The translations under genes were made by a program, and so were the position numbers. From assembly GCA_013153275.1 (NCBI GenBank), contig JAADER010000005.1, positions 1-34,614 of the forward strand: DNA of 34,614 nucleotides, given 5' to 3'. Below are positions 23,801 to 32,105 of the stretch, piece by piece. The number at the start of each line of letters is the position of its first letter. The stretch's first letter is position 1. This stretch comes from Thermoproteota archaeon (GTDB lineage Archaea; Thermoproteota; Thermoprotei; Thermoproteales; Thermocladiaceae). The notes beneath the pieces were generated by a model. That model was not told the origin of the DNA, made no database searches, and was given only the letters and a program-made list of their open reading frames with translations.

Positions 23801-25649
23801 CCCAAAGGGAGGATATACAGGAAAGATACTGAGAGTAGACCTGTCAAGAAGGAAGTACAGGATAGAGGAGACTCCTAGAGACCTCATGATCAGGTTCCTC
23901 GGAGGTAGAGGATTCATAGCAAAGATCCTTCTCGATGAGACGGCGCCTCACATAGATCCTCTTAGTCCTGACAACAAGGTCATATTTGCGACAGGGCCTC
24001 TCACGGGGTTACCAGTCGCAGGAAGTGGAAAGTGCGTCGTAGGCTGCAAGTCTCCAGAGTCTGGAGGATACTGCGACGGGAACTTTGGTGGATACTTTGG
24101 ACCTATGTTGAAGTATGCTGGCTTCGATGCTATAGTGATAGAGGGAAGGTCTGAGAGGCCAGTATACATATATGTTGAAGATGGACAGTGTGAGATAGTT
24201 AACGCAGATGATTTATGGGGATCTACTACAAGCGTCTGTGAGACAACCCTAAAGGAGAGACACGGACGAGAATGTGCTGTAGCATGCATAGGACCGGCTG
24301 GAGAGAACCTTGTGAAGTATGCTAACGTCATACATGACTATGGAAGAGCCGGAGGAAGGCCAGGTGTAGGAGCTGTGTTGGGGTCGAAGAAGTTGAAAGC
24401 CATAGTTGTCAGAGGCACGGGAGAGATACCTGTACATGATCTTGATAGTCTCATAGTGATGCTTAGAGACGTAGTGAGGAAGTTAAGAGACTCACAGTTC
24501 TATGATACCTGGACTAGACAGGGCACTATGGTTACAATATTGTGGAGTAACGAGAATAGTTGCCTACCTGTCAGAAACTTTAGGGAAGCGGTGTTCGAGA
24601 ATGCGCATAAGATCTCTGGAGAAGTTATGGAGAAGTTTCTCAAATATAGAACACGTGGATGCTTTGCCTGCCCAACACCTTGTGGAAACTTGTGCAGATT
24701 TGGTAAACATGTCGTGGAGCTCGACTATGAGCAGGTGGCGATGCTTGGGGCTAACCTAGGGATAGATGATATGCTTCACGTGGCATATATGGTCAAGCTC
24801 AGCGACGAGTACGGCATGGATACGATATCTCTAGGAAACGTGCTGGGTCTAGCGATGGAGCTCTATGAGAGAGGCTTAATAACTTCTGAAGATACTGGAG
24901 GAGTGGAGCTGAGGTTTGGAAATGCTGAGGCCGCTACACAGATGATTGAGATGATTGTACATAGAAAAGGTATAGGTTCCATACTTGCAGAAGGTGTAGC
25001 AAAACTAGTCGAGAAGTATCCTGAAGCAAGAAAATTCGCTATGCAGTGTAAAAACGTTGAGATATCAGCATATAATTGCCACATAGCTCCCGGAATGGCT
25101 CTAGCATATGCTACGAGCCCTATAGGAGCTCACCATAAGGACGCATGGTTCATAAGCATAGAACTGAAGAACCCAGACATGAGTATAGAAGAGAAAGTAC
25201 AGAAGCTAATATGGATGCAGAACATACGTGGAGGACTATTCGAATGCATAGGCACATGCAGACTCCAGTGGGTAGAGTTCGGCCTCGACCTAGACTACTA
25301 CATCCGAGCTCTGAGAGCAGCAACAGGACTTGAGATAACGCTCAGCGACCTAATGACTATTGCAGAGAGGGTATATAACGTCATAAGATGTTACTGGATA
25401 AGAGAACTAGGACATTGGAAAAGAGAGTACGACTACCCACCTCAGAGATGGTTCGAGGAGCCCCTCACAAGTGGACCACGAAAGGGAGCAAGAATAGATA
25501 GAGAGACCTACGAGAAGATGCTTCAACTCTATTACAAGTACAGAGGATGGACAGAAGATGGAGTACCTAGAAAAGAGACGCTGAGAAAGCTTGGTCTAGA
25601 AGATATTATAGAGGCTTTAAGAGCTAGCGATATAGAGCTTCCAGATTAG
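23787..25649 (+). CDS. aor: Aldehyde ferredoxin oxidoreductase, tungsten-containing
   Basis: Oxidises aldehydes to acids and passes electrons to Fe-S carriers, using a tungsten bis-pyranopterin and one [4Fe-4S] cluster. 620 residues; RFLGGRGFIAK, the pterin segment GRPGVGAVLGSKKLKAI and HDYGRAGG are typical. The cluster ligands C292-x2-C295-x3-C299 and a distal C491 match Pyrococcus AOR (288/291/295/494). An additional Cys (C303) follows the cluster motif. The start codon lies inside the upstream ferredoxin gene (14-nt overlap), implying coupled translation and a fixed ratio. The subtype (AOR, FOR, GAPOR, WOR) cannot be set from sequence alone; the four-cluster partner favours the AOR/WOR5-like two-subunit types. 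Confidence 0.94.
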   Translation: MSQLDPKGGYTGKILRVDLSRRKYRIEETPRDLMIRFLGGRGFIAKILLDETAPHIDPLSPDNKVIFATGPLTGLPVAGSGKCVVGCKSPESGGYCDGNFGGYFGPMLKYAGFDAIVIEGRSERPVYIYVEDGQCEIVNADDLWGSTTSVCETTLKERHGRECAVACIGPAGENLVKYANVIHDYGRAGGRPGVGAVLGSKKLKAIVVRGTGEIPVHDLDSLIVMLRDVVRKLRDSQFYDTWTRQGTMVTILWSNENSCLPVRNFREAVFENAHKISGEVMEKFLKYRTRGCFACPTPCGNLCRFGKHVVELDYEQVAMLGANLGIDDMLHVAYMVKLSDEYGMDTISLGNVLGLAMELYERGLITSEDTGGVELRFGNAEAATQMIEMIVHRKGIGSILAEGVAKLVEKYPEARKFAMQCKNVEISAYNCHIAPGMALAYATSPIGAHHKDAWFISIELKNPDMSIEEKVQKLIWMQNIRGGLFECIGTCRLQWVEFGLDLDYYIRALRAATGLEITLSDLMTIAERVYNVIRCYWIRELGHWKREYDYPPQRWFEEPLTSGPRKGARIDRETYEKMLQLYYKYRGWTEDGVPRKETLRKLGLEDIIEALRASDIELPD

Positions 25650-25653
25650 TCGA

Positions 25654-26502
25654 TTACTCCTGAAAAGTCATGGTCTCCTCTAGCTGCTTAACCTTAGGTA
25701 TGTCAGCTCTGCATCCTATAAATATGAGGAACGACGCAACAAGTGTGAAGATATATGATGCAACGCCAACACCTATCATGAAGCTTGAAATATGCATTCC
25801 AGCGCTCATAACAGACATGTATGATGCGAGACTCGAGATCCCGCTAACAATGTAGAGAACCTCTCCTACTGCTAACAGTGCTAGCGATACATAGTGTATC
25901 TTTGATCCTGTTATTCGTGCGAGCACTGCTAGTCCTATACATATTCCAGCTATGACAAGTATGCTGAAAAGATACTCTAACCATCCTAGAGTCGTAAATA
26001 TCGGTATGTATGATAGCGCGATCTTTCTTATTAGCAGTGCCTTCTCTAGTGGAGCTATCGAGCGCTTGAGCACGCTCATGGCCTGGAACTGCACTACCTG
26101 AGATAGAGCCATGGAGCCTATCAGCGTGAACGTATATCCTAGCAGGCCAACCTTCACAAGTATGTTACTAGGTTTAAATCTCACACTGCCTCTGCTCAAT
26201 GCTGAGAATGCTGGCCAGAGGAACGCGTATGCTGATACTGCAAGTACTATTAGCGATATTATAGAGAGGATACCTGCAACTGAAAGCTTCATGTAGACTG
26301 AGTAGAACCAGGATGGTAGACTTGTCGGCGGTATCATCTTGTTCCTAAGTTCGTATGCGAGAATGAGGAACCTTGGTACGTAGGGTAGGACTGATACTAC
26401 TATTGAGACAGTGATTAGGAACAATATTGCTGCTACGAATCTAAGTAGTGCTGCTATAGACAGCTTTGAGAGACCACGAGATAGCTCTTCACTTATGCTC
26501 AT
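25654..26502 (-). CDS. Polytopic membrane protein (DUF973-like), function unknown
   Basis: 282 residues with about six or seven transmembrane helices: roughly 16-42, 70-95, 112-135, 165-195, 205-225 and 240-262, ending in a short charged tail. The helix-rich pattern and alternating Gly/Ser-rich helices resemble the archaeal DUF973 family, but I see no diagnostic motif. A TATA box near 26533-26543 (minus strand) gives it a promoter separate from the upstream operon. It ends 4 bp from the convergent AOR gene. Confidence 0.68.
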   Translation of the reverse strand: MSISEELSRGLSKLSIAALLRFVAAILFLITVSIVVSVLPYVPRFLILAYELRNKMIPPTSLPSWFYSVYMKLSVAGILSIISLIVLAVSAYAFLWPAFSALSRGSVRFKPSNILVKVGLLGYTFTLIGSMALSQVVQFQAMSVLKRSIAPLEKALLIRKIALSYIPIFTTLGWLEYLFSILVIAGICIGLAVLARITGSKIHYVSLALLAVGEVLYIVSGISSLASYMSVMSAGMHISSFMIGVGVASYIFTLVASFLIFIGCRADIPKVKQLEETMTFQE

Positions 26503-26550
26503 GATTATGCTGATATACAGATAGGTATAGTTGCTATTTAAATCTAATCT

Positions 26551-27105
26551 CTACTCTTCATACTCGGACTCCTCTATGACGATAGTCTCCTCCATGAGCT
26601 CATCAACACTCACGTAGATCTCTGTCATCTTCTCATTCTCTTTTATCACTCTCGTAAGCATCTCTGTAGGAATCTTCATACTAAACACACATGCTGCTAG
26701 TAGAGGATTTGATAGCAGTACTACTAGGGAGACTACACCAAGGTTCAGGTATAGGGGAAGTGGCAGTAGTAGCATTAAGCACACGTAGTTCAGCATTCTT
26801 GAGAACGTGAGAAATATAGAGGTGCTCTGTACTGTGCGTCTTCTCTCACATAGGAGACCTGACACCAGTGTGAGGAGTATCAGCGATCCTACGACTATGT
26901 CTGACCTAGGTATGATCTTGACACTATATCTTGTACAGTCTATGTTCACGCTCGCTAATATAACAGGAATTGAAAGAGACGTGCCTGACAGACATCTCAT
27001 CGACAGCACATAGTAGTAGCAGGATCCTGTGAGAAGCTCCAGCGAGAGAAGTATCATCAGGGCCACGGAGAGAGTGGTGTTTAACGTCTTCTCTATGCTT
27101 GTCAT
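26551..27105 (-). CDS. Membrane protein with acidic cytosolic tail, unknown
   Basis: 184 residues. Hydrophobic helices lie near 12-35, 70-85, 97-118 and 120-143, with an extracellular-type loop holding two Cys after the first. The C-terminal 40 residues are charged and end in ETIVIEESEYEE. No recognised family. Its ATG overlaps the stop of the primase-like gene by 4 nt, so it belongs to the GTPase/primase-like operon. Confidence 0.65.
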   Translation of the reverse strand: MTSIEKTLNTTLSVALMILLSLELLTGSCYYYVLSMRCLSGTSLSIPVILASVNIDCTRYSVKIIPRSDIVVGSLILLTLVSGLLCERRRTVQSTSIFLTFSRMLNYVCLMLLLPLPLYLNLGVVSLVVLLSNPLLAACVFSMKIPTEMLTRVIKENEKMTEIYVSVDELMEETIVIEESEYEE

Positions 27106-28010
27106 GATTCCAGCGATATGTGACTCATTATGTATGATTTTGCCTTATATATATGCTCCACATGGTTCCCCCTCATACAGTCCTCAACCACTCTGATAAA
27201 CCTCTCAACCTTATTGTACCTCCACCTCTGCTCTATCACTACACCATAGTTCTCAGCCTTCTCAACCACTCTTGACGGCAACGCCTGCATCACCGAGAAC
27301 TCTCTCACAGGCATAGGTAGTGGAAGAGCTGCAAGTTTTGTTGACCAGTGAAGAGAAAATGGAGCTCTGCAGAGACCTATCTTGAGCGTCGTGTTACCAC
27401 TAATGAGCATGTGAGAGAACAGGTCTAGACCATGGTATATATGTTTATAATGTTTCGCTACTCTCACCGCGATGTCTCTAAGTAGCTCTATGCTCTTGTT
27501 AAGTATTCTCATGAAATGTTGCCTATCTCTTACATATGTTTTTGCTTCTTCAACATTTAGGAGCGCTATTATCTTGTAACCGTTCATACCATCAAAACAT
27601 ACCACATAGTTCTCTATCTCTAGAAATCTCAGAAAGTTGCAGACTATCTGTGTGACAAGATCAAAGATGTACCAGTTCTTCTCATGTATCCACACGTGCT
27701 TGTCTGCCTTAATGTCTACAACGTAAACATCTGGCAGCTCCTCTCTTATCTTTGTTACAGAGAACATTATGTCTATCACTCCCTTTTTAGCCATTGCCGG
27801 TATCTGACTCTCTTTTGTGACTATTATTGGCCTCCTTATTCCTGATCTATACCTTACCGATCTTACTAGTCTAACATCGCTGTCTCTCTGCAATATTGCT
27901 GCCAGCCTCCTCTCCTCTAGCGTCTTTATCATGTATCTTGCTACTCTGGAGTAGTACCTGACCGGGCTAATGTCAGGAAACTCCACTAGTGGTCTCGCTC
28001 TCTTCAGCAT
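27102..28010 (-). CDS. Archaeo-eukaryotic primase (PriS-like) fold protein, catalytically degenerate
   Basis: 302 residues. Three blocks align in order with archaeal PriS: VYVVDIKADKH (PriS FDIDADHL), VVCFDGMNGYKI (PriS YFSGNRGFHV) and GLCRAPFSLHWSTKLAALPLP (PriS IRIPNSLHGKSGL). The fold assignment is therefore good, but the active site is not: of the catalytic DxD only D99 remains (second Asp replaced by K101), the SGxRGxH His is K146, and the third metal Asp position before RAPFSLH is hydrophobic. R215, H221 and K225 persist. The 38-nt overlap with the upstream GTPase gene may mean a later start (Met27). Co-transcribed with a ribosome-type GTPase and a membrane protein. It is not the replicative PriS. 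Confidence 0.78.
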   Translation of the reverse strand: MLKRARPLVEFPDISPVRYYSRVARYMIKTLEERRLAAILQRDSDVRLVRSVRYRSGIRRPIIVTKESQIPAMAKKGVIDIMFSVTKIREELPDVYVVDIKADKHVWIHEKNWYIFDLVTQIVCNFLRFLEIENYVVCFDGMNGYKIIALLNVEEAKTYVRDRQHFMRILNKSIELLRDIAVRVAKHYKHIYHGLDLFSHMLISGNTTLKIGLCRAPFSLHWSTKLAALPLPMPVREFSVMQALPSRVVEKAENYGVVIEQRWRYNKVERFIRVVEDCMRGNHVEHIYKAKSYIMSHISLES

Positions 28011-28803
28011 GCGTATAGTACTCCTCAGGAAGCCTATAATAGGTTATTTTTCCTTCTATCCAGTCCCTTATGACTGCCTGTGCAGCAGCCTCTATGTTGG
28101 GTCTTCCACCCTTAAGTAGGAGACCTCTCTTTCTTGCTACTTCCTCTATTATGGTCATGGGATCACTAGAATCAATATTATACCTCTCTAAAAATGCTGA
28201 AGGATTGTATCTGAGTATCCTCTCTATAAGCTTGACCGCAGGATAGACAGGATCTCTCAGTCGAGAAGGGTCTACAGCTCCCTTAACTATGAGAAGCGCC
28301 TCATCTCTAACTTCCTCGATAGGTATGACACCTGGCGTATCAATAACATATAGCCAGGACTTAGCTTTCACAAGCTGTTCCCCTCTTGTCCATCCAGGAA
28401 CAGGGCTTGTCTGAGCTACATGTCTCCCTTTGAGATAGTTTATAACTGTTGACTTACCAACGTTTGGATACCCTACCACAGCCACTCTCACAGGTAGTCT
28501 AGGAGCATACTTCTTTATGTAGAGCATGAGCTTTCTAGTACCTAACCTGTACTTGGCGCTCAGAAATACTGTAGGGATCTCTCTCTCGAGATATATCTTC
28601 CATTTCTCGAGAACCTCAAAAGGAACTAGGTCACACTTGTTTAGCACAAGTATGATAGGTTTCCCAAGTTTCTGAGCTAGCTTCTCTATTCTTATGTTTC
28701 TAGTCTCTATCGGCTCTCTAGCATCAGCTACTTCAAGCAGTAGATCCGCATCATCGAGCACCTTCCTCACTCTTCTCCATGACTCAGACACTGTGATTCT
28801 CAT
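27973..28803 (-). CDS. Circularly permuted GTPase, YlqF/RbgA/Nog2-like
   Basis: Ribosome-assembly GTPase family. The G motifs appear in permuted order: G4 NKCD (55-58), G5 SAK (82-84), G1 GYPNVGKS (111-118), G2 Thr near 139 and G3 DTPG (155-158). The N-terminal DADLLLEVADAREP is the YRG/YlqF-type opening. The C-terminal 100 residues form a helical RNA-binding-type domain. 276 aa. Homologues aid late large-subunit maturation. It heads an operon with the primase-like and membrane-protein genes, and its TATA box (28827-28838) is shared with ctaB. Confidence 0.92.
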   Translation of the reverse strand: MRITVSESWRRVRKVLDDADLLLEVADAREPIETRNIRIEKLAQKLGKPIILVLNKCDLVPFEVLEKWKIYLEREIPTVFLSAKYRLGTRKLMLYIKKYAPRLPVRVAVVGYPNVGKSTVINYLKGRHVAQTSPVPGWTRGEQLVKAKSWLYVIDTPGVIPIEEVRDEALLIVKGAVDPSRLRDPVYPAVKLIERILRYNPSAFLERYNIDSSDPMTIIEEVARKRGLLLKGGRPNIEAAAQAVIRDWIEGKITYYRLPEEYYTHAEESETTSGVS

Positions 28804-28826
28804 CTCTCCTGATATAGTGGGAGACT

Positions 28827-28838
28827 AAGTTAAAAAAC
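28827..28838. promoter_or_regulatory. Shared TATA box (GTPase operon / ctaB)
   Basis: AAGTTAAAAAAC. Leftward it gives about 28806 (GTPase ATG at 28803). Rightward it gives about 28860 (ctaB ATG at 28869, preceded by GAGG). Confidence 0.55.
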
Positions 28839-28868
28839 GTAGCCTATGTTAAGATATCTGAGCGAGGC

Positions 28869-29759
28869 ATGAGGAAGGCAAGAGCATACATACTGCTTAC
28901 CAAGCCTCACGTCACGTTGAGCGTGTATTATACCTGGATCATCGCTTATCTTGTAGCGTTGTCAGGTCCCTTCAATCTTCTCAAGATGGCTCTAGAGAGC
29001 CTCGTGATAATCCTCGGTATCTCATGGGGAAACGCCATGAACAATCTTCTAGACTACGATATAGACGAGGTCATGAGACGTACTAGAAGTAAGAGAGTTC
29101 TCGCAAGAGGGGAACTATCCTATGAGGAAGCTAAGAGATTCTGCAAGATACTTGGTGCAGTATCTATAGCAACGACACTTATAGTCGCTATACTGCTCAG
29201 AGACTACCTGACTCCTCTACTCTATGCTCTAGCAATGATAACATACGTCTACCTATATACGGCTCTTTTAAAGAGAAGATCCTGGGCTAGCATACTTGTA
29301 GCAGCATTCGCATATGTAGCAGTTATACTACATGCCTGGTATGTAGCGACAGGATGGATAACACTGCCAGGACTTGCGATAGCATTTATGGGATACTTCT
29401 GGGTTCTAACACACCTGTGGGCAGTAGCAATGCACTGGGCTGAGGACTACGCGCTCGCTGGAGTACCAACAATAACAGTAAAATTCTGGAGGAAGCCATG
29501 GGTCCCCTATGTTGCGACATTTACAGCACTATTAGCAACATGTCTGCTAGCTCTGACACCACCACTACTAGGCCTCGTGTCACCACTATACACACTTGCT
29601 GTGCTCATAGTATTCGCATCGGAGATATACCTCATGGTCAGGATAGGGCTAAAAGACTGGAGAGGAAGCAAGAAGCTCACATTCCTCTGCTACAAGCTAA
29701 CATATCCACTACTTGCAGTGATATTCACAGCCCTACTCATATTCCATGTTCTAGCATAG
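28869..29759 (+). CDS. ctaB: Protoheme IX farnesyltransferase (heme O synthase), UbiA superfamily
   Basis: Attaches a prenyl chain to heme b to make heme O for heme-copper oxidases. 296 residues with about eight or nine helices. The first Asp-rich motif is N58-x3-D62-x3-D66 (NLLDYDID), followed by RRTRSKR, matching the M.RT..RPL region of CtaB. The loop HLWAVAMHWAEDYALAGVPT matches the heme O synthase PHFWALA...DYxxAGVPM signature, which separates it from other UbiA enzymes. The location within 5 kb of ahbC, ahbAB and hemD supports a heme role. It implies aerobic or microaerobic respiration. Confidence 0.88.
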   Translation: MRKARAYILLTKPHVTLSVYYTWIIAYLVALSGPFNLLKMALESLVIILGISWGNAMNNLLDYDIDEVMRRTRSKRVLARGELSYEEAKRFCKILGAVSIATTLIVAILLRDYLTPLLYALAMITYVYLYTALLKRRSWASILVAAFAYVAVILHAWYVATGWITLPGLAIAFMGYFWVLTHLWAVAMHWAEDYALAGVPTITVKFWRKPWVPYVATFTALLATCLLALTPPLLGLVSPLYTLAVLIVFASEIYLMVRIGLKDWRGSKKLTFLCYKLTYPLLAVIFTALLIFHVLA

Positions 29760-29794
29760 TAAAGCTTTTCATTTAAGGTGGGCAGATATCTCTC

Positions 29795-30412
29795 ATGGTA
29801 GTTAGAACGTATGTAAAGTCGAGACTCACCTTACTGAGATTTAGGACTAGTGAGAGACTGTACAGGAGAGTGAGGAAGACTATAGAGGATGCTAGAAATG
29901 CTACTATTCAGAAGATTAGAGTAATAATACCTAAACTTGAGGAGACTAGGAAACATGTGTATGAGCAGCTTCAGCAGGTATCTGACTGGCTCAAGCTTGG
30001 AGTAGCTAGGGCTGGAATAGACGAGATAGGGAAGCTTGGTGAGATGGTTCCGCCTACGGTACATGTGGAGTACGAGGTAAAGGAGTATGAGGGAGTGAAG
30101 TTCCAGAGTGCTAAGTTTGTAGGTATATCTGCACCTAACTATAGCATAGTGTCAATACCTCCCGAGTTTGATATCTCTATGAATCTCCTGTACAAGACGA
30201 TTGACAGATTGTTAGAGCTTCTCAATCTCGAGAACATATTCTACACTCTTCTTGCGAGAGCTAAGGAGTATCAGAGAATGATTAACGCTATAGACTACGT
30301 GATCCTTCCAAGCCTCACGGAAGCCATAAAGAATCTGAGACTGGCACTAGACGAGGAGGAGAGAGAGGAGTTCGTTAGAAGAAAGGTAATACAGATAATC
30401 CTCGGAGGCTGA
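29795..30412 (+). CDS. atpD: V/A-type ATP synthase subunit D
   Basis: Central rotor stalk subunit of the archaeal ATP synthase. 205 residues: N- and C-terminal long helices form a coiled coil around a mid domain with PPTVHVEYEVKEYEGVKFQSAKF. The C-terminal signature RMINAIDYVILPSLTEAIKNLRLALDEEEREEFVRRK (residues about 160-198; equivalent to the family's NALE...P.L...I..I...LdE.ER) is clear. It is separated from the other atp genes, none of which is in the window. A 49-codon ORF follows 8 nt later on the same strand. Confidence 0.93.
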   Translation: MVVRTYVKSRLTLLRFRTSERLYRRVRKTIEDARNATIQKIRVIIPKLEETRKHVYEQLQQVSDWLKLGVARAGIDEIGKLGEMVPPTVHVEYEVKEYEGVKFQSAKFVGISAPNYSIVSIPPEFDISMNLLYKTIDRLLELLNLENIFYTLLARAKEYQRMINAIDYVILPSLTEAIKNLRLALDEEEREEFVRRKVIQIILGG

Positions 30413-30420
30413 TAACACAC

Positions 30421-30570
30421 ATGTCCTCACAGAGAGGACTGAGAGAGCAGATAGAAGATAAGATGAAGGAGCTAGTTGGAAAGTACATGAACGAGATCAC
30501 GCAGGAGATTGATAAGTACCATAAACAGCTTCTCGATATGGTCAACAGAATAAGAGAGCAGATCAGGTAA
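30421..30570 (+). CDS. Small coiled-coil protein (49 aa) downstream of atpD
   Basis: ATG at 30421 to TAA at 30570. Opens MSSQRGLREQ and continues with IEDKMKELVGKYMNEITQEI and DKYHKQLLDMVNRIREQIR. Almost entirely charged helix with hydrophobic residues at heptad spacing, so a short coiled coil. It begins 8 nt after the atpD stop on the same strand, implying one transcript. It may be a small accessory of the ATP synthase or of the convergent coiled-coil protein; I know no named family. Coding is supported by the clean codon pattern and tight spacing. Confidence 0.62.
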   Translation: MSSQRGLREQIEDKMKELVGKYMNEITQEIDKYHKQLLDMVNRIREQIR

Positions 30571-30595
30571 AAAACATTGTTTAACCTAGCTAACC

Positions 30596-30928
30596 TCAGA
30601 AGCCTAGTATTTTCAATACCTCCTCTACAACCTTCTCGAACCTGCCCTCGACTTTCGATATGAAGTCTGAGAGTTTGCTCTCGAGGTCTTGTCTATATTT
30701 TGATACGTCCTCCTCTATCATCTTCTCAAGCTCCTGTCTGTACTTCTGTAGGAGCTCGCTTATGTAAGACTCCAACTGTTTCTGTATCTCCTGCTTCGCC
30801 GCCTCGACCTTCTTCTTTATCTCCTCCTCTGCCCTGCTTCTAGCCTTGTACACCTCGTCAACATACTGGTCAATCTTCTTCATTAATTCATATACGCTCT
30901 CAAGTGCTGAGGCTGCTGATGTTGCCAT
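30596..30928 (-). CDS. Coiled-coil protein, possible V/A-ATPase peripheral-stalk subunit (H/G-like)
   Basis: About 110 residues, essentially one long amphipathic helix rich in Glu, Lys and Gln (KARSRAEEEIKKKVEAAKQE, then QKQLESYISELLQKYRQELE), with no catalytic features. Length and composition fit AhaH/AtpH, the G-type half of the peripheral stalk, and the neighbour is atpD. That reading is inference; other coiled-coil scaffolds look alike. Two adjacent ATGs (30931 and 30928) are possible; the TATA position favours 30928. Convergent with the 49-aa gene (25 bp). Confidence 0.68.
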   Translation of the reverse strand: MATSAASALESVYELMKKIDQYVDEVYKARSRAEEEIKKKVEAAKQEIQKQLESYISELLQKYRQELEKMIEEDVSKYRQDLESKLSDFISKVEGRFEKVVEEVLKILGF

Positions 30929-30948
30929 CATGTAGTTACCTCAAAATT

Positions 30949-30962
30949 ACTTATTAAGTTTA
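30949..30962. promoter_or_regulatory. Shared TATA box (coiled-coil gene / ahbC)
   Basis: ACTTATTAAGTTTA. Centred about 26-27 nt from both start codons: ATG at 30928 on the left and GTG at 30981 on the right, so both mRNAs are predicted leaderless. Confidence 0.55.
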
Positions 30963-30980
30963 ATGTAGGTAACTACACGA

Positions 30981-32105
30981 GTGATCCCCCTAACAGAGAT
31001 AGCATACGGAAAGGCAAACATAAGCCACAGAATAGGGTCACAAGGCGGGAGAGGTATAGTTGTGATAAACGTATCACAGAAATGTCCGCTAAAATGTGTA
31101 TACTGCTACTCATCATCAAGTAGAGAGGGAACAGAGCTAGAGGAAGACATGATAGATAAGGTAGTACACGAGATAGCGAGCATATCTCCGAGACTCGTGA
31201 TTGTGAGTGGTGGAGAACCATTACTGTATAGGAACATAGACTATCTCCTATATAAGTTATCTATAAACAATATACGGACAGTCATAAGCAGCAACGGGCT
31301 CTTCATAGATGAGAACACTGTTAAGATGTTGAGAGAGTACAATATAGATTATGTAGGCATAAGTTTAGATATTCCATCAGGAGCTGACTCAAAGATACGT
31401 GTAGGCTCATCGTTCGAGAAGATACGTGAAGCTCTGATCCAGTTGAGGAAGAGTGATGTTGATGTTGGTATACGGATGACTCTTACATGGGCAAACTTAT
31501 ATGTTCTAGAAGACATGTTAAGGTTCTGCCATAGATATGATATACATAGGCTATGTATCTATCATCTAGCTCCATCTGGAAGAGGCTCAGAGGTCTACAG
31601 GCTCCTGAAGCCTAGCACTGAGATAGAGGCTCTAGCGTTAGCGTATCTCATAAAGATATTGAGAACATATAGAGACATCGATGTCCTAACAGTAACGGAG
31701 CCATCAGACTACATATCTGCAGCGCTGCTATCAAGCTTCTGTAAGAGAGAGCTTGAAGAGAAGATAGAGAGGTTCAGCAGGAGATCGAAATGTAACGCGG
31801 GGAGAAGCATAGTATCGATATATCCTGACTTGTCAGTCTATCCCTGCCAGTTCGATAACAGGAACAAGATAGGCTCTCTTAGGACGGAGCCTCTCAGAAA
31901 GATAATGGAGAGGAGGCTAGAACAGGACTGTTGCAGGGGATGCAGACTCTGGGAGCTGTGTAGGGGGTGCAGACTGAGGCTAGGTGAGGACAACATCGAT
32001 GAGGACTGTACATTAAGGGCATTATATAAGCTTGCTAGAGTAGGAAGACTGAGAATTGAGGACTGGAAAGTCAGGTTTCTCGAGGACGTTCTCGCGATGG
32101 ACTAG
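30981..32105 (+). CDS. ahbC: Radical SAM/SPASM heme-biosynthesis enzyme (AhbC-like)
   Basis: Likely removes the acetate-derived carbons of didecarboxysiroheme to give Fe-coproporphyrin III. 374 residues; radical SAM motif C35-x3-C39-x2-C42 (KCPLKCVYCY), SGGEPLLYR and GISLDIP. The C-terminal extra-cluster region has CNAG...YPC, then CCRGCRLWELCRGCR and a last DEDC. The opening LTEIAYGKANISHRI resembles the AhbC/AhbD N-terminus. It ends with zero spacer against ahbAB, with hemD next, so the pathway context is strong. AhbD is the main alternative. GTG start, leaderless by TATA spacing. Confidence 0.82.
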   Translation: MIPLTEIAYGKANISHRIGSQGGRGIVVINVSQKCPLKCVYCYSSSSREGTELEEDMIDKVVHEIASISPRLVIVSGGEPLLYRNIDYLLYKLSINNIRTVISSNGLFIDENTVKMLREYNIDYVGISLDIPSGADSKIRVGSSFEKIREALIQLRKSDVDVGIRMTLTWANLYVLEDMLRFCHRYDIHRLCIYHLAPSGRGSEVYRLLKPSTEIEALALAYLIKILRTYRDIDVLTVTEPSDYISAALLSSFCKRELEEKIERFSRRSKCNAGRSIVSIYPDLSVYPCQFDNRNKIGSLRTEPLRKIMERRLEQDCCRGCRLWELCRGCRLRLGEDNIDEDCTLRALYKLARVGRLRIEDWKVRFLEDVLAMD

